A DNA stretch of 64,000 nt from DASXPG01 sp036493755 (GTDB taxonomy: Bacteria > Gemmatimonadota > Gemmatimonadetes > Gemmatimonadales > JACORV01). Below the pieces are notes generated by a model. It was given only the letters and a program-made list of their open reading frames with translations, did not search any database and had not been told where the DNA came from. The first letter of the stretch is position 1, and every line of letters starts with the position of its first letter. The stretch is from contig DASXPG010000106.1 of NCBI GenBank assembly GCA_036493755.1, positions 14,152-78,151 of the forward strand. The letters run 5' to 3'. This document shows, piece after piece, positions 26,631 through 34,542 of this stretch. A program made the position numbers and the translations under genes.

Positions 26631-27611
26631 CTACTCCTTCATCATCCGGTCCAGGTCCCGCTTCAAACCATCGGTCGATCGCACGAAATCATCCACGCTC
26701 GTCGCCGGAATCAGCGTCGCGGGCAGCGCCTTGAGCGACACGGCGATTCTCACGTCCGACTCCGAGTCCAGCTGATTCTTGGCCGCCTTGCTGGTCAGCG
26801 CGACCAGCGCGACCATCACGCCGGTGACGATCACGCCGATGACGATCCGGCGGCGGCGGCGCATCGCGCTCACCAGGCCCAGCTGGGCGGCGATCAGGGC
26901 GACGAAGAGCGCGCCGGTCAGAACGGCGCCGGCCAGCCCCAGCACATCCGACCTCGGAAAGAGGAAGGCGACGTACGAATCGAAGGCGCCCAGCAACGCG
27001 AGGCCGAGCACCGCGAGCCAGGTCAGCGCGGTGTGCTCCCAATAGCGAAAGTGCTGCACGCTCAGCCGTCCGATCAGTGACCAGACTCCCGCCCATGCAC
27101 CCGCCAACGCGGCGAAGGCCACCGCCTGTCCGGTTACGCTCGCGATCGCCTTCGACTGGGGCTCATAGCTGTCGAGCCAGGCGCTCAGTGTGATGATGCC
27201 CATGCCGGCCAGCACCATCACCGCGATGGCCGCCGGCGTCTCGAGCAGCCAGGCGAGGCGGCCGCTGGGCGCCAGCTCAGGAAGGGCGGGCGACACCGGG
27301 GTATCGAGCGCGCCGATGCGCAGCATGGTGCGGCCCACCCGGACCATCGCCATCCCGTCGAGCGGAACGCGGCGGACCATCTCGCGGGAGGAGCCCGCGT
27401 GCAGCCCGTTGACGCTGCCGAGGTCCTCGATGAAAAGCGCCCCCTGCTCGTCCGCGGCAATGCGCGCGTGATGCGCATCCACGGTGGGGTCGGCCAGCAC
27501 CACGTCGTTGGTCCAGGCGCGTCCGATCCCGGCGGGGAATTGCTCGAGGCGGGTGCGCTGGACCACGTCCCCGCGGCGGTTGAGCACCTCGGCGACGATC
27601 ACTCGGTCCAT
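26631..27611 (-). CDS. FHA-domain membrane protein
   Basis: 326 residues. FHA domain at about 20-100 (GIGRAWTNDVVLADPTVDAHHARI, SVNGLHAG), then about six membrane helices from 125 to 285 (AIAVMVLAGMGIITLSAWL and others), with a soluble C-terminus. FHA domains bind phosphothreonine. Its start overlaps the protease gene's end by 13 bases, so the two are coupled. It may localise or regulate the exported protease in response to kinase activity; that link is inference. Confidence 0.88.
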   Translation of the reverse strand: MDRVIVAEVLNRRGDVVQRTRLEQFPAGIGRAWTNDVVLADPTVDAHHARIAADEQGALFIEDLGSVNGLHAGSSREMVRRVPLDGMAMVRVGRTMLRIGALDTPVSPALPELAPSGRLAWLLETPAAIAVMVLAGMGIITLSAWLDSYEPQSKAIASVTGQAVAFAALAGAWAGVWSLIGRLSVQHFRYWEHTALTWLAVLGLALLGAFDSYVAFLFPRSDVLGLAGAVLTGALFVALIAAQLGLVSAMRRRRRIVIGVIVTGVMVALVALTSKAAKNQLDSESDVRIAVSLKALPATLIPATSVDDFVRSTDGLKRDLDRMMKE

Positions 27612-28954
27612 CGGAAGGCTCCGAGGTAGCGGCGCACCATCGACTGCGCGTTGCTGAAGGTCACTCCCGACATCGTCAGCGTGGACATCAGCCCCAGCTT
27701 CCGGTGGCCCAGCAGCGCGACGCGGAAGACCACGTCGTAGAGCCCCGGCAGCTGCCGGTAGGCGCGGGCGCAGAAGACGGTCTTGAGCACCACGCGCCCG
27801 GCCGCCTGGCCCCGCACGTTGCCGGTGCGGCAGCGGTAGCCGGTCAGGTCCTCAGCGCCCTCGGAGTCCAGCTCCCAGTCCGCGCCTAACGAGCGGAACT
27901 GGTGGGTATAGAGCGAATGGAAGCGGAAGGTGTTGAGCACCTCCGAGGTCAGCAGGTCGTGCTGGAAATCGATGATGCCGGTGCTCTCGTCGCCGGACAG
28001 GAACACGTCGTCGTCGGTCGAGCAGTAGTGGTGCACCACCTCATAGGCCTGGTCCTGGTCCTCGGGATCGGAATCGCCCCAGCAGTTGAAGTACGCCGCC
28101 GGCCGCGTCGGCACCTTCACGCCGCCCAGATCCACCGTCGGAACGTCGCCGGTGAAGAGCTTCGCGAGATAGGTGTCCTGGTAGCGCAGCAGCTGGTGAT
28201 CGACGTCGGCGATCAGGCTGTCCGCCGGCCGTGGCGGGGCCGCCAGTGCGCTGCGCAGCAAAGCCGCCGCATCATCCACCGGCACCAGGAAACTCTGCTG
28301 GTTGCCGCTGGTCGCCACGTTCACGCCGATCACCTTCCCCGCCAGCGTGATGGTCGGTCCGCCGCTCATCCCCGGATTGATCGACCCGGTGAAATGGATG
28401 CGGGGATACAGCGTGTGCGGCAGCCGGCCGTTGTAGGTCCCTTCGACGATCGCGATGCCGAGGTCGGCGGGATGGCCGAGCGAGTAGAGCCGGAGTCCCT
28501 GGGCGATCTGGGTCGGCTCGAGGGAAAAGAAGTTCGCGGCCGGGGATCCGCTGGCGAGCACCGCCAGATCGTGGACCACGTCCACCGCGACCACCGTGAC
28601 CGGCCTGGTCGCGCCGATACTGTCGATCAGCTCGGCATGATAGCGGGCGGGCTTCCGTACCAGGTCGCTGACCACGTGGTAATTGGTGATGACGTGGCCC
28701 TGCGCCGTCACGAAGAACCCCGAGCCGGTGACGGTCTTGGCGCCGGAGCGGCCTTCGACCACCTGGACCTTCACCACCTGGCCGGCAAAGCGGCGGAAGA
28801 CGGCGGGCGTCTCGCCTCCCTCGGACTCGGCCGTTGCGGCAGCCTCCGGAGCAGCATTGCGATGGACCCGCTGGGCCACGGCTTCGGCCGGTAGACCGAT
28901 CACGAGGAGTACGCCGAGCAGGAGTTGAGGGGCGAGAGCTTCGAGTCGAGGCAC
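27599..28954 (-). CDS. Exported trypsin-like serine protease (DegP-type core)
   Basis: 451 residues. An N-terminal signal segment (LLLGVLLVIGLPAEAVA) precedes a protease core with H93 (TNYHVV), D129 (VVHDLAVL) and S197 (GMSGGP), an intact triad. From about 260 to the end is a unique domain with several Cys (FNCWGDSD, HHYCSTDDDV, GYRCRTG, VFCARAYRQLPG) that may form disulfides. No PDZ domain is visible, unlike DegP. It is upstream of, and overlaps, the FHA gene. Confidence 0.9.
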   Translation of the reverse strand: MPRLEALAPQLLLGVLLVIGLPAEAVAQRVHRNAAPEAAATAESEGGETPAVFRRFAGQVVKVQVVEGRSGAKTVTGSGFFVTAQGHVITNYHVVSDLVRKPARYHAELIDSIGATRPVTVVAVDVVHDLAVLASGSPAANFFSLEPTQIAQGLRLYSLGHPADLGIAIVEGTYNGRLPHTLYPRIHFTGSINPGMSGGPTITLAGKVIGVNVATSGNQQSFLVPVDDAAALLRSALAAPPRPADSLIADVDHQLLRYQDTYLAKLFTGDVPTVDLGGVKVPTRPAAYFNCWGDSDPEDQDQAYEVVHHYCSTDDDVFLSGDESTGIIDFQHDLLTSEVLNTFRFHSLYTHQFRSLGADWELDSEGAEDLTGYRCRTGNVRGQAAGRVVLKTVFCARAYRQLPGLYDVVFRVALLGHRKLGLMSTLTMSGVTFSNAQSMVRRYLGAFRWTE

Positions 28955-29079
28955 GCAGAATGGTCGCTACGTGCCTCCCGTCACGGTAGGGCTGCAACCT
29001 GCAGCGTCCCGGTTCCTGTGATCGCCTCCGCTCCACGGTTTGATTCTTGCTTCAACGCAGCGCCGTGGACGTTCGGTTG

Positions 29080-29547
29080 ATGAACTGGCTCCCAACGGGG
29101 TGCATCAGCAGCGTATTGCTGTTCGCCCTGGGTTGCGGCTCGGTGGAAACGACCGAGACCCCTCCCTCGGCACCAAGGCCGCCCCACTCACTTGCCTTCG
29201 TAAGCGAGCCAACCCTGACGGCCGCCGGCTGCTACATCGCCGCCGGCATCGAGGTTGACGTGGTGGACAGCACCGGCACCTGGGTACCGAGCGCCACCGA
29301 TCAGATTTCGATTCTGCTAACGGACAGTCGCAGCGACGATACGCTCGCGACCATCCAGGCTGTGAATGGCATCGTCAGGCTGGATAGCATCGCACCGAAG
29401 CGCTGGGGATCCGGATTCAGGGTGGTCGCCACTGCACCAGGGCTTCAGCCGGCGGTCAGCGACACCTTCAGCATCCTGCCGCCTCCCGGCTGCTTGCGTC
29501 AGGCCAGAGCGCGGCGCATGGTGGCGACGAGGTCCGAGGGCCGATAG
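29080..29547 (+). CDS. Putative lipoprotein with one bacterial Ig-like domain
   Basis: 155 residues from MNWLPTGCISSVLLFALGC. Signal and lipobox ALGC give a lipid-anchored exported protein. The body (LAFVSEPTLTAAG, VDVVDSTGTWVPSATDQISI, GIVRLDSIAPKRWGSGFRVV) resembles the Ig-like repeats of the RCC1 lipoprotein at 37566. The last 16 codons overlap, antisense, the end of the histidine kinase gene. An ATG at 29047 is possible, but the later one gives a normal signal peptide. Confidence 0.65.
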   Translation: MNWLPTGCISSVLLFALGCGSVETTETPPSAPRPPHSLAFVSEPTLTAAGCYIAAGIEVDVVDSTGTWVPSATDQISILLTDSRSDDTLATIQAVNGIVRLDSIAPKRWGSGFRVVATAPGLQPAVSDTFSILPPPGCLRQARARRMVATRSEGR

Positions 29548-31559
29548 GGCTTCTGGATGAAGGCGGATGCCGCGGCCGTGACATCGCTATCGGGTAACGC
29601 ATCTTCCTGCGAATAACCGCTGGACAACACCACCCGTAGATCGGGACGGATGCGCAGCAGCTCCTGCATCGTCACCGCCCCGCTCATGTCCGGCATGGTC
29701 AGATCGAGCAGGACGACGTCGACCAGGTCGGGATTCTCGCGCAGCATGTGGATCGCCTGGATGCCCCCCAATGCCACCTTCACGGTAAAGCCTTTTGCGG
29801 AGAGAATCCGCTGTGCCACCGTGCGCACCGTCTCCTCGTCGTCGACGATGAGCACCGATCCCGTGCGCTCGGGTGTGAATCGCGGCTCCGGCGCTTCCTC
29901 CGGCTCAACCGCCATCGCCGCCGCCCCGGCGCCGGGGAGCAGCACGCGGATCGTCGTGCCCCGCCCCGGCGCGCTCTGGACGCGGATCGCGCCGCGATGC
30001 GAACGGACGATGCCGAGCACGGCGGCGAGTCCCAGTCCGCGGCCGGTGAACTTGGTGGTGAAGAAAGGATCGAAGATCCGCGCCTGGGTCGCGGGATGCA
30101 TGCCGTGACCGTCGTCCTGCACGTCCACGTAGCAGTAGCGACCGGCCGGAAGTCCGGCGCCGAGCTGCGCGTCGGCCAGGTAGGCGCGATCCACATCGGT
30201 GACGCCGGTGCGCACCCGGATCGTCCCGCTCGCCGACCCGATCGCCTCCGAGGCATTGGTAATCAGGTTCATCACCACCTGCCGCAGCTGGGTGGCGTCG
30301 GCTTCGATGGTCGGCAGCTCGGGTGAGAACTGGAAATCCAGACGCGCGTTCTTCGCCACCGCGGTGTGGAGCAGGTTCCCCATTTCCTCGACCAGCGACG
30401 AGATGTTGATCGGGCCGACGGAGAACTGCCCCTTCCCCGCGTAGGCCAGCAGCTGCCGGGTCAGCTCGGCGGCGCGCAGCGCGGCGGTCTCGATCTCCTT
30501 GAGCGTCTCGCGGACGGGCGAGTCGGGCGGCAGGTCCTGGATGGCGAGGCCCGCGTTCCCGAGAATCCCGACCAGCAGGTTGTTGAAGTCATGGGCGATG
30601 CCGCCGGAAAGGACGCCGAGGCTCTCGAGCTTCTGTGCGTGGAGCAGCTTCACCTGCACCTTGCGGCGTTCTTCCTCGGCCAGCTCGCGCTCGATGATCT
30701 CGGCCTGGAGCGCCTTGTTCGCGGTCTCGATCTCGGCGGTGCGCTCGGCGACGCGGCGCTCGAGCTGCTCGTTGGCGGCCCGGAGCGCGTCTTCCATGCG
30801 CTTGCGCTGGAAGTATTCCGGCACTTCAACCGGCGCGGCGTCCCGGCCGCGGCGCGCCAGCCCTACCATCTGGTGGCTCTCGACGTACCGGGCGAGATGA
30901 CTCTCGATCCTGTCGGGGGGCGCCATGATGAAGCGGCAATGGGCGTCGCCCTTTGCCTGACACTCAACCTCGGCGGCGACCAGCGGAATCCCGAAACTCT
31001 CCTCGCACCACCCCGACGAGTAGCCGGCGTTCATGACGCAGACCGGGAAATCGGGGCTGCGGCCGGCGCGCTTCCAGGCGTCGGCCTCGAAGCTGAAAGG
31101 ATGGTCGTAGATGAGGTAGTACTCGCGGTCGGGCGTCGGCTTCGACTCGGGGAAGATCTCGACGAAGGCCCAGCCGGCGAACGAAAAGTGGATCGGCCCC
31201 GCGGAGAGCCGCTCGAGGGGCTCGGTGACACCCATCTTGGCGGCAAAGGCGTGGGCGTCGGCCTTGCCTAACGAGTGGGCCAGGTCGTAGAGCAGATTCT
31301 TGGCGACCGCCGACGCCTCCTCGGGACCCTGGTCGGCGTAGAGGGAGCGGACCAGGTCGAAGAACTCCACCGACATCGAGGCGGCGCGGACCAGGATGTA
31401 GCGCTCGCCGGATATGACGATCGAGGAGCGCTCGGGATCTTCGGTGCGATCGGAGAAGTAGCGGCGCACGTACTCTTCCGCCTTCTGGAAGAGCGGCGCG
31501 ATGGTCGCGGGGACGCTGACCGTCCGCAGCTGCGGACGCTGCTGCGTGATCTCGGGCAT
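29499..31559 (-). CDS. Hybrid histidine kinase with XylR-N/V4R-type sensor and REC domain
   Basis: 686 residues. N-terminal sensor at about 25-225, with the XylR-N core and a V4R part (PVCVMNAGYSSGWCEESFG, EVECQAKGDAHCRFIM) holding Cys 174, 185, 200 and 208, a possible metal site. Coiled coil at about 250-305; HisKA with H323 (GGIAHDFNNLL); HATPase (NLITNASEAIG, DDGHGM, GRGLGLAAV); REC at about 565-680 (LIVDDEET, LLDLTMP, SSGYS, QKPYR). There are no membrane helices, so it senses a cytoplasmic ligand. No dedicated response regulator lies beside it. Confidence 0.92.
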   Translation of the reverse strand: MPEITQQRPQLRTVSVPATIAPLFQKAEEYVRRYFSDRTEDPERSSIVISGERYILVRAASMSVEFFDLVRSLYADQGPEEASAVAKNLLYDLAHSLGKADAHAFAAKMGVTEPLERLSAGPIHFSFAGWAFVEIFPESKPTPDREYYLIYDHPFSFEADAWKRAGRSPDFPVCVMNAGYSSGWCEESFGIPLVAAEVECQAKGDAHCRFIMAPPDRIESHLARYVESHQMVGLARRGRDAAPVEVPEYFQRKRMEDALRAANEQLERRVAERTAEIETANKALQAEIIERELAEEERRKVQVKLLHAQKLESLGVLSGGIAHDFNNLLVGILGNAGLAIQDLPPDSPVRETLKEIETAALRAAELTRQLLAYAGKGQFSVGPINISSLVEEMGNLLHTAVAKNARLDFQFSPELPTIEADATQLRQVVMNLITNASEAIGSASGTIRVRTGVTDVDRAYLADAQLGAGLPAGRYCYVDVQDDGHGMHPATQARIFDPFFTTKFTGRGLGLAAVLGIVRSHRGAIRVQSAPGRGTTIRVLLPGAGAAAMAVEPEEAPEPRFTPERTGSVLIVDDEETVRTVAQRILSAKGFTVKVALGGIQAIHMLRENPDLVDVVLLDLTMPDMSGAVTMQELLRIRPDLRVVLSSGYSQEDALPDSDVTAAASAFIQKPYRPSDLVATMRRALA

Positions 31560-31688
31560 GGGCCTGTGGTGAAGGCTGGCAGACCGGACCGGATATCGCT
31601 AGGTGGGAGTCGAATCCCGGCCCGCGCCGGCGCCGGCCGCGATGGACGGCGAAGCCTGTTGGGGCCCCGCCGTCACCGCCGGCGCGCG

Positions 31689-32276
31689 CTAAAAGGCCAG
31701 CGCGGCCAGGATAAGGAACGAACGCGTCTTGTAGCTCGACGAGCTGGTCGTGGTGCTCAGCTTGAGATCGGTGAGGCCATACATATAACGCCCTTCGACC
31801 GACAAACCGCCGCCGTGCGTCCCGCCGAAACTGAGACCCGCGCCGATGACGCCGGCGTAGCTGGTCTTGGGACGGCCGCTGGGACAGCTGCCGCTGCCGG
31901 CGCTGCAGTTCAGCTCGAAGGAGACCTGCGGACCGGCATACGCGTACGGCGCCACGCCGGCGGTCGGAATCATCAGCCGCAGGTAGCCCGGGACGTCGAT
32001 GTAGTCGAGCCGCCGGCTGTCGGTGAAGGACGGCGCCGAAATACCGCGGCGGGCGTAGAGACCTTCGATGCCGAGTCCGATCGGACCCTTCTCGGTGCTC
32101 AAGGTCAAACCGCCGGTCCAGCCGGTATTCTGGCCCAGGCTTCCCGGCAGAGCGCCGCTATCGCGCACGTTGTTCCAGACAAGGCCGCCCTTGATTCCCA
32201 CGCCCTGCGCCTGCGCTGTGGCCAGCGCGGCAAAGCAGAGCGGAACGGCGGCGAGCATTGCGAATGATCGTTTCAT
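31689..32276 (-). CDS. Outer-membrane beta-barrel protein (PorT/OmpW-like size)
   Basis: 195 residues. Signal peptide at about 1-23 (FAMLAAVPLCFAALATAQAQ), then alternating polar/hydrophobic strands (GVGIKGGLVWNNV, TGGLTLSTEKGPIGLGIEGLYARRG, YIDVPGYLRLMIP, SYAGVIGAGLSFGG, LSVEGRYMYGLTD) and a terminal strand ending in Phe (FLILAALAF), an outer-membrane insertion signal. A Cys pair (NCSAGSGSC) sits in one loop. It is probably an eight-stranded barrel; function unknown. Confidence 0.85.
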   Translation of the reverse strand: MKRSFAMLAAVPLCFAALATAQAQGVGIKGGLVWNNVRDSGALPGSLGQNTGWTGGLTLSTEKGPIGLGIEGLYARRGISAPSFTDSRRLDYIDVPGYLRLMIPTAGVAPYAYAGPQVSFELNCSAGSGSCPSGRPKTSYAGVIGAGLSFGGTHGGGLSVEGRYMYGLTDLKLSTTTSSSSYKTRSFLILAALAF

Positions 32277-32396
32277 GATCTCGGTTCCTCCAGGTTATCT
32301 CTGCATACACCGGCACGCCGTACGCCGGTTCCTGAACCACTCGTAAGGCGCCACAAAGCTGGGCGGCGACTGTCACAATGTCCGAATAGGGTGCAT

Positions 32397-32771
32397 TCAG
32401 ATCTTGTGATCGCCGTCCGCGCCGTACGCATGGGTGGTCAGCAACTCACGCGCGACGTTGATCCGGGAGATGTACGAGATGGTGTTTTCGCCGCGCTTGC
32501 GCTGCGGCAGCACGAAATGCGGATCCTCCGGGAGGGGGCTCGCCAGCCCGTTCACCATCAGATCGCCGCCATGCGACACGACCTCGGCCTCGAATCGCTC
32601 GATGGCGCTGAGCAGATCGGCCAGCTCATCCGGGCGCTCGCGCCTGGTCACTTTCACGCCGCGGCGGCGCAGCCGGTCGGCGGTTTCGATCATCGCCGCG
32701 CGGATCTGCTCCTCGCGATGCGGGTTGAGCTCGTGCTGCAGGCGTTCGAAATCGCTTCCCCGATATTCCAT
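32397..32771 (-). CDS. Hypothetical protein, 124 residues
   Basis: A soluble, charged protein with a helical N-terminal half (FERLQHELNPHREEQIRAAMIETADRLRRR) and a beta-rich middle (GGDLMVNGLASPLPEDPHFVLP). No signal peptide, no Cys, no motif I recognise. It is divergent from arsN2 with 86 bases between. Confidence 0.7.
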   Translation of the reverse strand: MEYRGSDFERLQHELNPHREEQIRAAMIETADRLRRRGVKVTRRERPDELADLLSAIERFEAEVVSHGGDLMVNGLASPLPEDPHFVLPQRKRGENTISYISRINVARELLTTHAYGADGDHKI

Positions 32772-32857
32772 GTTGCGCTCCTCATTCTGTCTCCTTGACT
32801 AGAGCGCCGCTCACACGGGAATGTTCCGGAATCCTTCAGCGACGGATACACAGGGAA

Positions 32858-33289
32858 ATGAATCTGCGTCAGGCAAAAACCGATGACCTGCCGGCTGTGA
32901 GCGCGCTCCTCGAAGCGCAGCGGCTGCCGCTCGACGGCGTCGCGGACTCGATTCGTGACTACATCATCGCCGAAGAAAAAGGCGCGGTCGCCGGCACCAT
33001 CGGCCTCGAGCGCTACGAGCGCTACGGCCTGCTGCGCTCCGCGGCGGTCGCGACCGGCTGGCAGGGAAAGGGCGTGGGCCAACTGCTGGTGGAGCGGTTG
33101 CTGGAGACGGCGAAGGCCTGCGGCCTCACCGACGTCTACCTGTTCACGACCACCGCCGAGCGGTACTTCCCGCGCTACGGCTTCAAGGTCATTCCGCGGG
33201 AGGCGGTGCCCGAGCCGGTGCAGCGGTCGGTCGAGTTCACGTCGGCCTGTCCATCGAGCGCCACGGTGATGGTGCGGGAAATCGCCTAG
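32858..33289 (+). CDS. arsN2: GNAT N-acetyltransferase, ArsN2-like
   Basis: 143 residues from MNLRQAKTDDLPAV. The acetyl-CoA binding motif is ATGWQGKGVGQLLVERLL. Distinctive ArsN2 features are GLLRSAAV, LFTTTAERYFPRYGF and SVEFTSACPSSATVM. Homologues acetylate organic trivalent arsenicals. No other ars genes are nearby, so the substrate here is inferred from family alone. A longer frame from 32795 lacks a ribosome site and conserved sequence. Confidence 0.87.
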   Translation: MNLRQAKTDDLPAVSALLEAQRLPLDGVADSIRDYIIAEEKGAVAGTIGLERYERYGLLRSAAVATGWQGKGVGQLLVERLLETAKACGLTDVYLFTTTAERYFPRYGFKVIPREAVPEPVQRSVEFTSACPSSATVMVREIA

Positions 33290-33358
33290 CGAGGTGAAAA
33301 AACCGCGGCGCGACCTCGAGGAAACTCGAAGCCGCGCCGGGGGTTACAGAATGATGAA

Positions 33359-33431
<73 letters not shown>

Positions 33432-33462
33432 GCGGGGCAAAAGTTCGCCAGCGCCGCCGGGT

Positions 33463-34458
33463 TTGGCAAGCACCGGAGTTCACCCGCCTTTGCCGAATTT
33501 CCTTCGCGAGCTGGTCGTGACCACTACGCAGTTCTTCACCTTGCTGCGCAAAGCCGCCAGCGCGTGGAACGACGACGACGCGTCCAGCATGGGCGCGGCG
33601 CTGTCGTACTACACGCTCTTTTCCATCGCGCCGCTGCTGGTGATCGTGATCGCCGTCGGCGGACTCATCTTCGGCCGCGACGCGACGCAGGGCCAGATCC
33701 TCATCCAGCTGCGCGGGCTGATCGGCGACGCGGGCGCCCGAGCCGCGCAGGATCTCCTCCAGAGCGCCAACAGCCCGGCGAAGAGCGCGATGGCCGCCAT
33801 CGTCGGCAGCATCACGCTGCTGCTCGGCGCCTCGAGCGTCTTTACCGAGCTTTACGGCGACCTCAACAAGATCTGGCGCATTCCCAGCGCCCCCAAGACG
33901 AGCGGCATCGTGCAGCTGATCCGCACCCGCATCCTCTCGTTCGGGATGATCATCGGCGTCGGTTTCCTGCTCGTCGTCTCGCTGGTGATCTCGGCCGCGC
34001 TCGCCGCCGCCGGCGCCTGGTGGGGCGCGCGCGTCACCGACTGGCCCAGCGTGGTCCAGGCCATCAACGCGATCGTCAGTCTCGCCATCATCACCCTCGC
34101 CTTCGCCATGATCTACAAGGTGCTGCCCCGTGCCGACATCGCCTGGCGCGACGTCTGGATCGGCGCGCTGGTCACGGCGCTGCTCTTCGAAATCGGCAAA
34201 CTGCTCATCGGCATCTACCTCGGCACGACGCGCATCGCCTCGGCCTTCGGCGCCACCGGCTCATTGGTGGTGTTCCTCGTCTGGGTCTATTACTCGGCCC
34301 AGATTTTCCTGCTGGGCGCCGAGTTCACGTGGGTTTATGCCTATCGCCAAGGCTCGCGCGCCAGCGAGGAGCCGCCCGCACCGGCACCCCGCCGCGCCGG
34401 CCGACCGATCAAGCGCGTCGCGCGGCACACCCGAACCAGGGTTGCCCCCAGGGCTTGA
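33463..34458 (+). CDS. YihY/BrkB-family membrane protein
   Basis: 331 residues. Core features are DDASSMGAALSYYTLFSIAPLLVI, then about six helices (SLVVFLVWVYYSAQIFLLGAEF last) and a basic Pro-rich tail. The family is a predicted inner-membrane transporter of unclear function, formerly mis-called ribonuclease BN. The longest frame starts at TTG 33463; TTG 33490 is a reasonable alternative because GGAG lies about 10 bases before it, so the N-terminus is uncertain. Confidence 0.9.
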   Translation: MASTGVHPPLPNFLRELVVTTTQFFTLLRKAASAWNDDDASSMGAALSYYTLFSIAPLLVIVIAVGGLIFGRDATQGQILIQLRGLIGDAGARAAQDLLQSANSPAKSAMAAIVGSITLLLGASSVFTELYGDLNKIWRIPSAPKTSGIVQLIRTRILSFGMIIGVGFLLVVSLVISAALAAAGAWWGARVTDWPSVVQAINAIVSLAIITLAFAMIYKVLPRADIAWRDVWIGALVTALLFEIGKLLIGIYLGTTRIASAFGATGSLVVFLVWVYYSAQIFLLGAEFTWVYAYRQGSRASEEPPAPAPRRAGRPIKRVARHTRTRVAPRA

Positions 34459-34542
34459 GATGGCGTCCCCACTGGGGTTTCCCCGCGTTGCCGCGACGCC
34501 TCTTACGGGCTCATGACAGCGCTCCTAAGTTAGGCCTCCCAT

